NCBI GenBank assembly: GCA_018714005.1 | Contig: DVOA01000117.1 | Location: forward strand, 1-64,000 | Origin: Spyradomonas excrementavium | Lineage (GTDB): Bacteria; Cyanobacteriota; Vampirovibrionia; Gastranaerophilales; Gastranaerophilaceae | Direction of reading: 5' to 3' | DNA length: 64,000 nt | In this document: positions 45,031 through 52,605 of the stretch, piece by piece | How positions within the stretch are numbered: position 1 is the stretch's first letter | Layout of the letters: each line of letters opens with the position of its first letter | Notes under the pieces: generated by a model | The model's database searches: none | Told to the model about the DNA's origin: nothing | What the model saw: only the letters and a program-made list of their open reading frames with translations | Made by a program: the position numbers and the translations under genes

Positions 45031-46620
45031 ATGCTAAAAAACGTTAAAAACTTTAAAACTAAATTGAGCACCCAGTTCGGGCTTTTAACCAGCCTTTTGA
45101 TTGCAATTATGGTTTTGTGCATTGCAGGGTATTCAATTTTGTTCGTTGACAATCTCACAAAACAGGTCACAAAACAGACAAAAAGCCTTAATGATTCAAT
45201 CTATACGACCGTTCTTCAGGTGGTAAGCGATTATATTGACAAAGACAATTACACAATGCTCGATAAATCAGCCAGAAATATGATTTATAACAAACTGATT
45301 GCGAATCTGACAGTTAAAGAAACAGAATCGGGCAAAATCCTCTACAAATCACCAAAAATAAAGCTTCCGGAGCAATTCGGCGAAAAACCGCGCCAGTCAA
45401 GGTTCGGCAAAAAGCAGGAAACCAAAAATAACGACGCAAATATTTATTATCTTATGGGGCAGCGCGGCGCAAAAACAATAACTATCGGGTTTTACTCCGA
45501 GCCCATTGTAAAACAGGGGCTTGATATCCTGATTGAAAATATGACCGCAATGGTTATTATATTTATATTTTTGGGCTTTTTCCTCTCAAATCTTGTTGCA
45601 AAAATCCTTATAAAACCGATAAATATGCTTGTAAAGAGCCTTGTTGAGTCAAAAGGGAACTTCTCGCACCGTCTTGAACCAACGAATTACCTCGAAATAA
45701 ACAGGCTCATCATTTCTTATAACAACATGGCTGCATCTTTGGAAGAACTTTACCAGTCAATGGAACAGCAGGTTAAAGACCGCACAAAAGAACTCGAAAA
45801 CGCATACACAGAGCTGAAAAGCACCCAGGCAATGATGGTTCACAGCGAAAAAATGCGCTCTTTAGGCGAGCTTGTTGCCGGAATTACGCATGAAATCAAC
45901 AATCCCGTGAATTTCATTTACGGAAACCTTATTCACCTTAAAAATTACACAAAAGACCTGATGGACGTAATCGAAAAATACTCTGAATTCAATGATGACC
46001 TTACAGACGAGCACAAAGCGGCAATAAAACAGCTAAAAGAAGATATTGATTTGGATTTTCTTGCTACAGACCTGCCCGATTTGATAAGAAGCTGTCAGGA
46101 AGGCACAGAGCGCACAAAAAACATCATTCTCGACCTGAAAAACTTCTCCAGACTTGAAGAAGCGGTGGTCAACAGCATTGATTTGCCCAGAGAAATCGAC
46201 ACAACGCTCAACATTCTGCACAACAAAATTAAAAACAAAATCACAGTTCACAAAGAATACGACGAAAACATTCCGAATATTGAGGGTTACGGCGGGCAGC
46301 TGAATCAGGTTTTTATGAACATTTTGGACAATGCAGCCTACGCAATCAAGGAAAAAGGCGATATTTGGATAAGGCTGCATAAAAAAGAGGACAAAATCGT
46401 CCTAGAATTTGAAGATAACGGCTGCGGAATGGACAAAGAAACAGCAGCCAAGGTTTTTGACCCGTTTTATACAACAAAACCGGTCGGACAGGGCACCGGG
46501 CTGGGCATGGCAATCAGCTACAAGGTTATAAAAAACCACCACGGCGACATTTCAATCGAATCAGAAGCAGGAAAAGGCACAAAATTCACGCTCACGCTGC
46601 CTTTGACAATGGGAACATAA
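45031..46620 (+). CDS. Membrane sensor histidine kinase
   Basis: 529 aa. TM1 (about 14-38, LLTSLLIAIMVLCIAGYSIL), a periplasmic sensor of about 130 residues, TM2 (about 172-195), HAMP-like segment, and a coiled coil (TKELENAYTELKSTQAMM). The dimerisation helix has His287 in GITHEINNPVNFIYGN. The ATPase has NAAYAIKEKG, DNGCGMD and GTGLGMAISYKV. It lies 4 bp before an HD-GYP response regulator, which is its likely partner. Confidence 0.92.
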   Translation: MLKNVKNFKTKLSTQFGLLTSLLIAIMVLCIAGYSILFVDNLTKQVTKQTKSLNDSIYTTVLQVVSDYIDKDNYTMLDKSARNMIYNKLIANLTVKETESGKILYKSPKIKLPEQFGEKPRQSRFGKKQETKNNDANIYYLMGQRGAKTITIGFYSEPIVKQGLDILIENMTAMVIIFIFLGFFLSNLVAKILIKPINMLVKSLVESKGNFSHRLEPTNYLEINRLIISYNNMAASLEELYQSMEQQVKDRTKELENAYTELKSTQAMMVHSEKMRSLGELVAGITHEINNPVNFIYGNLIHLKNYTKDLMDVIEKYSEFNDDLTDEHKAAIKQLKEDIDLDFLATDLPDLIRSCQEGTERTKNIILDLKNFSRLEEAVVNSIDLPREIDTTLNILHNKIKNKITVHKEYDENIPNIEGYGGQLNQVFMNILDNAAYAIKEKGDIWIRLHKKEDKIVLEFEDNGCGMDKETAAKVFDPFYTTKPVGQGTGLGMAISYKVIKNHHGDISIESEAGKGTKFTLTLPLTMGT

Positions 46621-46624
46621 TCAG

Positions 46625-47611
46625 ATGGATGAAAAATACAACATATTGCTCGTAGATGACGAAGAAGACAACCTTTCGCTTTTATACAGAACTTTGAGGG
46701 GGTCGTATAATCTTGATCGTTCAACTTCGCCCCTTAAAGCGCTCGAAATGATGGATGAAAAGGATTATCAGCTTGTAATTTCAGACCACAAAATGCCGGA
46801 GATGGACGGAGTCGAATTTTTAAAACGCGCAAGCGAAAAACATCCCGATATGATGAGGATTTTGCTCACGGCGTATTCTGATGCGAATATTCTCATTGAC
46901 GCAATCAATTACGCAAAAATTTACAGATATGTTAAAAAACCGTACAATCCGGAGGAGCTGCAGCTCATAGTTTCCGCTGCACTGGAGTTTTTCCAGCTAA
47001 AACATGACAATGACAAGCTGATTGTGGATTTAAAAGAGCTTTTTGCCGGCACAATCAAGGCAATAATGGGCGCGCTGGACGCAAAAGACTCCTACACCTC
47101 GGGCCGCAGCAAGCGTATAACTTTTTATTCCACGGAAATCGCTAAAAAGCTCGGACTTTCTTCAATTGATATAGGAAAAGTCGAGCTTGCGGGAATGCTC
47201 CATGATATTGGAATGATAGGGGTTTCAGACGATGTACTTTACAAAATTGACGACCTCACGCAGGAAGAATACGACGAAATCAAGGAGCATATAAATTACA
47301 GCGTAAAAATCCTTGAAGATATAAAGCAGCTCAAGGATGTCGTGGAAATTATTAAGTGCCATCACGAAAACTACGACGGAAGCGGCTATCCTGCGGGTTT
47401 AAGAGGGGAAGAAATCCCCGTTGGCGCCCGAATTATCGCTGTGGGCGACGCTTTTGACAGTATAATTTCCGACCGGGTTTACAGGCAAAAAAATAATTAC
47501 GAAGAAGCGCTTGAAGAGATAAAAAAAGGCTCCGGAAGCCATTTTGACCCCGTTATTGTGCGCGCGTTTTGCGAGTGTTACGAGCATATTGTGCAAACCA
47601 TCCGCGAATAA
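46625..47611 (+). CDS. Response regulator with HD-GYP c-di-GMP phosphodiesterase domain
   Basis: 328 aa. Receiver (about 5-120) with Asp11/Asp12, phospho-acceptor Asp54 (ISDHKMPEMDG) and Lys in VKKPYNPEE. The HD-GYP domain (about 140-328) has His193-Asp194 (LHDIGMIG), His246-His247 and the GYP signature in HHENYDGSGYPAGLRGEEIP, then DAFDSIISDRVYR. It should degrade c-di-GMP when phosphorylated by the upstream kinase. Together with the PilZ protein it makes a local control loop on motility (inference). Confidence 0.94.
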   Translation: MDEKYNILLVDDEEDNLSLLYRTLRGSYNLDRSTSPLKALEMMDEKDYQLVISDHKMPEMDGVEFLKRASEKHPDMMRILLTAYSDANILIDAINYAKIYRYVKKPYNPEELQLIVSAALEFFQLKHDNDKLIVDLKELFAGTIKAIMGALDAKDSYTSGRSKRITFYSTEIAKKLGLSSIDIGKVELAGMLHDIGMIGVSDDVLYKIDDLTQEEYDEIKEHINYSVKILEDIKQLKDVVEIIKCHHENYDGSGYPAGLRGEEIPVGARIIAVGDAFDSIISDRVYRQKNNYEEALEEIKKGSGSHFDPVIVRAFCECYEHIVQTIRE

Positions 47612-47616
47612 GCCAA

Positions 47617-48675
47617 TTATTTTATTCTGGCGCCTGTTTCTTTGTTAAAAAACAGAAAATCATTGGTGTTGAAATGCAAATCAACAGTTTTGTCGAATTT
47701 TTTCTGTGCATCCAGCTTTGCAGAACATTTTGCGCCGTTTATAGCGAAATAAACGATTTTTTCACTGCCGAGCATTTCCGAAATTTCCACATCTGCGACA
47801 AATTCACAGTTGTAATCCAAAATATCCGTTTTTTCAGGGCGAATTCCGATAATAAAATCCTTTTCCCCGTTCAGCGCCGCAATCTGCTCACTGTTAAGCG
47901 CAATATCGGTTTCATTGAACCTAACCTTGCCGTTTTCAAGCGTTACAGGAATAAAATTCATCGGTGGCGAGCCCAAAAAGCCGCCCACAAACATGTTGTC
48001 GGGGTTGTAATAGATATTTTCGGGGTTGTCAACCTGCTGAATAACGCCTTTATCAAGAACAACAATCCTATCGCCCATTGTCAGCGCCTCGGTCTGGTCG
48101 TGGGTTACATAAATGAAAGTTGTTTGCAGTTTTTCGTGGAGTTTTTTGATTTCCGAGCGCATTTGCACCCTTAATTTTGCGTCAAGGTTGGAAAGCGGCT
48201 CGTCCATCAAGAAAACCTTGGGATTTCTGACAATTGCACGCCCGAGCGCAACACGCTGGCGCTGACCGCCTGAAAGCTGTTTGGGTTTTCGCTGCAAATA
48301 TTCGGTCAAATCCAGAATTTCCGCAGCTTCTTTGACTTTTCTGTCAATTTCCTCTTTTGAAAAATTCCTCATCTTCAAAGGAAAAGCAATATTTTCATAA
48401 ACCGTCATATGCGGATAAAGCGCGTAACTCTGGAAAACAAAAGCAATATCACGGTCTTTCGGGTGGACATTGTTTACACATTTATCACCGATATAGATTT
48501 CGCCGGCAGTAATCTCCTCCAGCCCCGCAATCATCCTCAAAATCGTGGATTTTCCGCACCCTGACGAGCCAACAAGCACCAGAAATTCCTTATCTTTGAT
48601 TTCAAGCGAAACATCGTTGATGATTGTCTTCGCGTCGTATTTTTTTACAACGTTTTTAAGCGTAACCTGTGCCAT
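47617..48675 (-). CDS. Sugar ABC transporter ATP-binding protein (UgpC/MsmK/MalK type)
   Basis: 352 aa. Walker A GSSGCGKST, Q-loop, signature LSGGQRQRVALGRAI, Walker B VFLMDEPLSNLD, H-loop YVTHDQTEAL, then a C-terminal TOBE/regulatory domain (about 235-350). It energises import of sugars or glycerol-phosphate, and such ATPases often serve several importers, which fits the lack of permease genes here. Its start overlaps by 1 bp the stop of the upstream kinase-like gene, so they are coupled; it is convergent with the HD-GYP gene. Confidence 0.94.
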   Translation of the reverse strand: MAQVTLKNVVKKYDAKTIINDVSLEIKDKEFLVLVGSSGCGKSTILRMIAGLEEITAGEIYIGDKCVNNVHPKDRDIAFVFQSYALYPHMTVYENIAFPLKMRNFSKEEIDRKVKEAAEILDLTEYLQRKPKQLSGGQRQRVALGRAIVRNPKVFLMDEPLSNLDAKLRVQMRSEIKKLHEKLQTTFIYVTHDQTEALTMGDRIVVLDKGVIQQVDNPENIYYNPDNMFVGGFLGSPPMNFIPVTLENGKVRFNETDIALNSEQIAALNGEKDFIIGIRPEKTDILDYNCEFVADVEISEMLGSEKIVYFAINGAKCSAKLDAQKKFDKTVDLHFNTNDFLFFNKETGARIK

Positions 48676-49811
48676 TAGACTTCCAGCCTCTCTGACGGAA
48701 CAACAAATGTGTATGAAGTCCCTTTTAATGATTCGGTTTCGACCCAGATTTTGCCTTTTGCAAGGCGGACGAGGTTGTAAACCAGCCCCATTGCGACATT
48801 TCTGGTGAGTGATTTTCTCGCTATTGCCTTTTCTACGTCAATATACGGGTTAAAAATTGTATCTTTCTCGTTTTCCACAAGCCCTGTGCCGGAATCCGTG
48901 ATTTTTATCATCAAATAAGACTTGTCATTTGCGCTTTCGGCAATCGGAAAGCCGGCAATCTCCAAAAATTCCAAATCAGGCGAGGAAGCCTCAATTTTTA
49001 CCGCGCCGTTTTGAGTCGAAGCGATTGCATTGTCCAAAAGCAGCGACAATGCGGTTTTGATAAGGTTTTCATCGTTAAAGCAGTTGCGTTTTAGCAGATT
49101 GTTCAAATCAACCGTCAAAACAAGCCCTTTTTCCTCTGCTTTTGTGCGGTAATCATTGAAAATCTTCGTAATCAGGTCAACAAAATCGAAATTTTTGAAT
49201 TCATAGTCATAAATTCCCGACTCAACCTTTGAATAATCAACGATTTTAGAGATTAAATCAAGCAGCTGGGCTGAATTTTTATTAATAATTCTTAAATATT
49301 TCTCCTGTTTCTCAGAAATTTCACCGCCCAACCCCTCAAGCAGCGCCTGTGAAAATCCGTTTATCGAGTGCAGCGGGGAGGTCAATTCTCCGGCTATTTT
49401 TGAAAGAAACGAGTTTTTTTCCTTTGTAACTTTGTTTACATATTCATGCTCAAAAATAAGCTTGTTTAACATTTTCTGGTTGCCGGAAACATCACGAACC
49501 CCGACGATAATATCGCCTTTTTCGCCGAAACGGGCCGCGCTGATTTCAAAAAACTGCTCATCTTCATTGATTCTGGAGCGGACAACAGCGCCCGCACCTG
49601 TTTTCACGAGGTCGCAGACCATATTATAACCCCCGTCGAACAAATCCAGCAATTCCGAGTTCACAATCGTTTCGGAAGTAAAAATTTTCGAGGCTTTTTC
49701 GTTATAATCAGTAATTTCCCCGTTCGGTGCAACCACCAGAACCGCGTCAGGAAGCATGTCCAAATCGGGTTTTGGCTTTTTATTATTAAACAAGAATGAT
49801 AACAGACCCAT
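48675..49811 (-). CDS. PAS and histidine-kinase-like protein lacking the phospho-acceptor His
   Basis: 378 aa, soluble. PAS domain (about 15-110: VLVVAPNGEITDYNEKASKIF), then a HisKA-like helix pair. Where the His should be it reads SKIAGELTSPL, with Gly141 in place of His. The ATPase has an N-box (LSLLLDNAIAST) and a DSGTGL motif, but the G2 box is altered (VAMGLVYNLVR). It may be a pseudokinase scaffold. It is coupled to the sugar ABC ATPase gene by a 1-bp overlap, an unusual pairing. Confidence 0.85.
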   Translation of the reverse strand: MGLLSFLFNNKKPKPDLDMLPDAVLVVAPNGEITDYNEKASKIFTSETIVNSELLDLFDGGYNMVCDLVKTGAGAVVRSRINEDEQFFEISAARFGEKGDIIVGVRDVSGNQKMLNKLIFEHEYVNKVTKEKNSFLSKIAGELTSPLHSINGFSQALLEGLGGEISEKQEKYLRIINKNSAQLLDLISKIVDYSKVESGIYDYEFKNFDFVDLITKIFNDYRTKAEEKGLVLTVDLNNLLKRNCFNDENLIKTALSLLLDNAIASTQNGAVKIEASSPDLEFLEIAGFPIAESANDKSYLMIKITDSGTGLVENEKDTIFNPYIDVEKAIARKSLTRNVAMGLVYNLVRLAKGKIWVETESLKGTSYTFVVPSERLEV

Positions 49812-49865
49812 TTTAACTCTCTTTTAACGCTAAATTATAACCAATTTTAGCATATCATAGGCAGG

Positions 49866-50579
49866 TTAAGCAATGACATCTTTTCTGACGAGCACGCTGC
49901 CCAAATCTGCTGCGGAGAGTTCCTTTTCATCTTTGTCTTTAGCGGGATTCTGGACAATTTTATTCAACCGGTCTATTTCATTAACTATTTTGTTGTAATC
50001 TTCAACAGCTGCGGATTTTTTCTTGTTGGTTTTGTCAACATAAATCTCGCCGACCTTGTATCCGACGCTGGAGCCGGCAATTGAGCCCGCAACAAAGCCA
50101 AGCCCCTCAATTACAGCCAGAGCAGCCTTTGCATATTTATTTTTCATGCCGGAGTGGACGTCTTTTAAATATTTTGAGTTCAAAAACTCTTTCATAAGCG
50201 CTTCTGTACCGAACATTGCGCTCATGCCGCAGACTTCTTTTTTCAAGGCTTCATCTTTTTTATCCGCAGTGATAACCCGATAACCCGCAGCCCCGACAAG
50301 CAGCGGATTTACGTGTTTGCTTGCCCAGTTTGCGCCTTTTACCGCATAATCAAGAACTTTGTTGTGTTCAGAGGTTTTGCACATAATATCAATCGCAGCC
50401 TGCGCGCTTTTTCCCAGAACATTGTCCAGTTTTGCCGCTGCTTTGCCTGCTGCGGTCAATTGTCCGGTTGTTGCGAACACACGACCCTCATCGTGGTGGC
50501 CGTTTGAGCCGTTCACCACTTTGTCGGCATTCCTGCCCCCGAATGTAGCTGCTTTTAGAAATACTGCCAGATCGAGCAT
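49866..50579 (-). CDS. Hypothetical protein with glycine-zipper segments
   Basis: 237 aa, not recognised. The N-terminal 60 residues look soluble (FGGRNADKVVNGSNGHHDEG). Two weakly hydrophobic Gly/Ala segments follow: VNPLLVGAAGYRVI (about 91-104) and VIEGLGFVAGSIAGSSVGYKVG (about 158-180). The C-end is charged. AAGG lies nine bases before the ATG. It shares the general look, but not clear homology, with the 427-aa protein at 57150. Probably a lineage-specific membrane-associated protein. Confidence 0.7.
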   Translation of the reverse strand: MLDLAVFLKAATFGGRNADKVVNGSNGHHDEGRVFATTGQLTAAGKAAAKLDNVLGKSAQAAIDIMCKTSEHNKVLDYAVKGANWASKHVNPLLVGAAGYRVITADKKDEALKKEVCGMSAMFGTEALMKEFLNSKYLKDVHSGMKNKYAKAALAVIEGLGFVAGSIAGSSVGYKVGEIYVDKTNKKKSAAVEDYNKIVNEIDRLNKIVQNPAKDKDEKELSAADLGSVLVRKDVIA

Positions 50580-50646
50580 GCGTTAAACCTTCACTATAAC
50601 ACTTCCATTTATATAAACGCATTTTTTGGGAAAAAATTGCGCAAAT

Positions 50647-50673
50647 TTGAAATTTATTTACAATTTTTACAAT
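50647..50673 (+). promoter_or_regulatory. Promoter of candidate ncRNA
   Basis: TTGAAA (50647-50652), 15-base spacer, TACAAT (50668-50673). The predicted start, about 50680, coincides with the 5' edge of a long closing stem. Confidence 0.55.
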
Positions 50674-50679
50674 AAAAAA

Positions 50680-50836
50680 CCCTATACAAGTACGATTTTG
50701 TTACCTGCGAGTCTCGCAGGTGGGTGAGTGCCTAGGCAAATCCGTTTCCTGCTGCGTGGCAGGTTTACTGCATTGCGTTCGAGTCGCCTCTCCCGTTAGT
50801 AAATAATGTAGGAACAAAATAGATACCTGTATAGAG
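50680..50836 (+). ncRNA. Candidate structured RNA of about 157 nt, 6S-like outline
   Basis: The ends pair: CTATACAAGTA (50682-50692) with TACCTGTATAG (50824-50834). A second closing stem follows: ATTTTGTT-A-CCT (50695-50706) with AGGAACAAAAT (50810-50820). Inside are CCTGCGA-GTC-TCGCAGG, CCTGC-TGCGTG-GCAGG, and a possible GGGTGAGTGC / CTCTCCC stem. There is no ORF. A promoter sits at the right distance. Length and paired ends suit 6S RNA, but I could not confirm the diagnostic central bubble, and other families are possible. Confidence 0.55.
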
Positions 50837-50914
50837 TAATATTATTTTGACATGTTTTTTTGTTTTTGACAATTGGGGGGTGGTTTTTTGTTTTTTTTGT
50901 TTTTTTGGGGGGCC

Positions 50915-51034
50915 GGGAGGCGGATGTTTACTTTGCCGTTCCGATTCCCCCGCGGTATGCGTAGTTTCTTTGCTTACTTTGCGAGCTTTTTGACCGCTCC
51001 TCCATAGTCACTCTAAAGTAAACATCCGCCTCCC
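50915..51034 (-). repeat. Variable-arm hairpin element, copy 5
   Basis: Perfect 20-bp arms at 50915-50934 and 51015-51034 (GGGAGGCGGATGTTTACTTT). The core is more diverged: CCGTTCCGATTCCCCCGCGG and CTCCTCCATAGTCACT. The loop has a repeated TTTGCTTACTTTGC-type motif. Confidence 0.85.
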
Positions 51035-51063
51035 TCGCTTGTTGTGGGAAAAAGCGTTATATA

Positions 51064-51185
51064 GAAAAGTCTGGAATTTGGATTTGGAGTGACTATGGGG
51101 GAGGCTTCTAAAATCCGAAAAATTCCGCATTTTATCGACGAATGCCGGAGGAATCGGAACGGAAAATCCAAACCCTTGACTTTTC
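51064..51185 (+). repeat. Variable-arm hairpin element, copy 6
   Basis: Arms at 51064-51085 and 51164-51185 pair at 18 of 22 positions, one of the others being G-U. Core: GGAGTGACTATGGGGGAGGC (51086-51105) and GCCGGAGGAATCGGAACGGA (51144-51163), with a 38-base loop. It lies 29 bp from copy 5 in opposite orientation. Confidence 0.85.
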
Positions 51186-51231
51186 GCCAAAGCAAAAAAC
51201 AATTTCTCAACAAGAATATACTTTTGGGGTT

Positions 51232-51259
51232 TTGTTTTTAAAAAGGTTTTTAGTATAAT
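51232..51259 (+). promoter_or_regulatory. Putative promoter for small gene and ychF
   Basis: TATAAT at 51254-51259 with a weak TTGTTT 16 bases upstream. AAGGAG follows at 51274. Confidence 0.5.
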
Positions 51260-51285
51260 TTTATTTAGTCACAAGGAGAAGAAAA

Positions 51286-51471
51286 ATGGACAAAATCACC
51301 ATCAGGTCAGACAGACAGGAAGACTACAAATTTATGTACAAAGGCGAAGAGGTCATTCTCAAAGCCGGAAGCATTATCAGCATTGCGAACGGGCTTAACG
51401 ACGTTGTTTTGCCGACCTGCGCAATGAAAATTATGAACAATTTAATTGTCATCAAACAAGACGTAAAATAG
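51286..51471 (+). CDS. Small conserved-looking protein upstream of ychF
   Basis: 61 aa (starts MDKITIRSDRQEDYKFMYKG), predicted mostly beta strands, no known family. A strong AAGGAG ribosome site and an upstream promoter support it. It lies 30 bp before ychF on the same strand, so both are probably one transcript. Function unknown. Confidence 0.7.
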   Translation: MDKITIRSDRQEDYKFMYKGEEVILKAGSIISIANGLNDVVLPTCAMKIMNNLIVIKQDVK

Positions 51472-51501
51472 AAAAAATTTAAACACGAAAAGAGGAAAAA
51501 A

Positions 51502-52599
51502 TTGTTACGAGCAGGGATTGTCGGACTACCGAATGTTGGAAAATCTACATTATTTAACGCGCTGACCTCAACAGCCAACGCACAGAGCGCAAACTACCCG
51601 TTTTGCACCATAGAACCGAATGTGGGCGTTGTTACTGTGCCGGATGAAAGGCTTTATGTGCTCCAAAAGCTCGTAAAAACCGACAAAGTCGTCCCCACTG
51701 CGATTGAATTCGTGGATATTGCAGGCCTCGTTAAGGGCGCAAGCAAAGGCGAAGGGCTGGGCAACCAGTTTCTTGCAAATATCAGAGAAACCGACGCAAT
51801 AATCGAGGTCGTAAGATGTTTCGACGACCCGAACACAATCCATGTAACCGGAAAAGTTGACCCAATTGACGATATTGAAACAATTAACACGGAACTTGCG
51901 CTTGCGGACATGGCAAGCCTTGAAAAACGCCAGCAAAGACTTTCAAAAGTAGCAAAAACCGGCGACAAAGAAGCAATCGCCGAGCTTGCAATCGTTGAAA
52001 AACTCTTAAAACTGCTTGAAGACGGGAAATTTATCAACGTTAAAGACCATTTTGAAGAAGATGAGCTGCCGGTGATAAAATTAATGCACCTTATGACAAC
52101 AAAACCGGTTATTTACGCAGCAAATGTCTCAGAAACCGACCTTTCAACAGGAAATGCCTACGTAGAAAAGGTTAAAGAATACGCAAAAACCCACAACGCA
52201 GAAGTAGTGACGATTTCCGCAAAAATCGAAGCCGAACTCTCCGAACTCGGCGATGAGGAGAAAAAAGAGTATTTGAGCGAGCTGGGCGTGGAAAATTCAG
52301 GGATTGAGCGCATGATTCAGTCGGTTTACCGCCTTTTGAACCTCAGAACTTTCATTACCGCCGGAGAAATCGAAGTCAGAGCGTGGACAATCCCCGCCGG
52401 CGCAAAAGCTCCGCAGGCTGCAGGCGTAATCCATACAGATTTTGAAAAAGGCTTTATTCGCGCCGAAGTTACGTCGTACGAAGACTTTGTAAACTGCGGC
52501 TCCTACACAGCAGCTAAAGAAAAAGGGCTCACGCGCCTTGAGGGCAAAGATTATGTTGTTCAAGACGGCGATATTGTGCATTTCAGGTTTGCTGTTTAG
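51502..52599 (+). CDS. ychF: Redox-regulated ATPase/GTPase YchF
   Basis: 365 aa Obg-family P-loop protein. G1 is GLPNVGKSTLF, G3 DIAGLVKGASKGEGLG, and the C-terminal TGS domain (about 280-365) is intact. YchF prefers ATP and associates with ribosomes and stress responses. The start is a TTG codon (51502), since the family begins at this point (xxxGIVGLPNVGKST) and GAGGA lies upstream; no ATG is available nearby. Confidence 0.96.
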   Translation: MLRAGIVGLPNVGKSTLFNALTSTANAQSANYPFCTIEPNVGVVTVPDERLYVLQKLVKTDKVVPTAIEFVDIAGLVKGASKGEGLGNQFLANIRETDAIIEVVRCFDDPNTIHVTGKVDPIDDIETINTELALADMASLEKRQQRLSKVAKTGDKEAIAELAIVEKLLKLLEDGKFINVKDHFEEDELPVIKLMHLMTTKPVIYAANVSETDLSTGNAYVEKVKEYAKTHNAEVVTISAKIEAELSELGDEEKKEYLSELGVENSGIERMIQSVYRLLNLRTFITAGEIEVRAWTIPAGAKAPQAAGVIHTDFEKGFIRAEVTSYEDFVNCGSYTAAKEKGLTRLEGKDYVVQDGDIVHFRFAV

Positions 52600-52605
52600 A
52601 AAAAC

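Noticed and set aside
50680..50836. tmRNA, SRP RNA or RNase P RNA
   Set aside because: I found neither a tRNA-like domain, the conserved SRP GGAAGG...AGCA loop, nor the RNase P core motifs.
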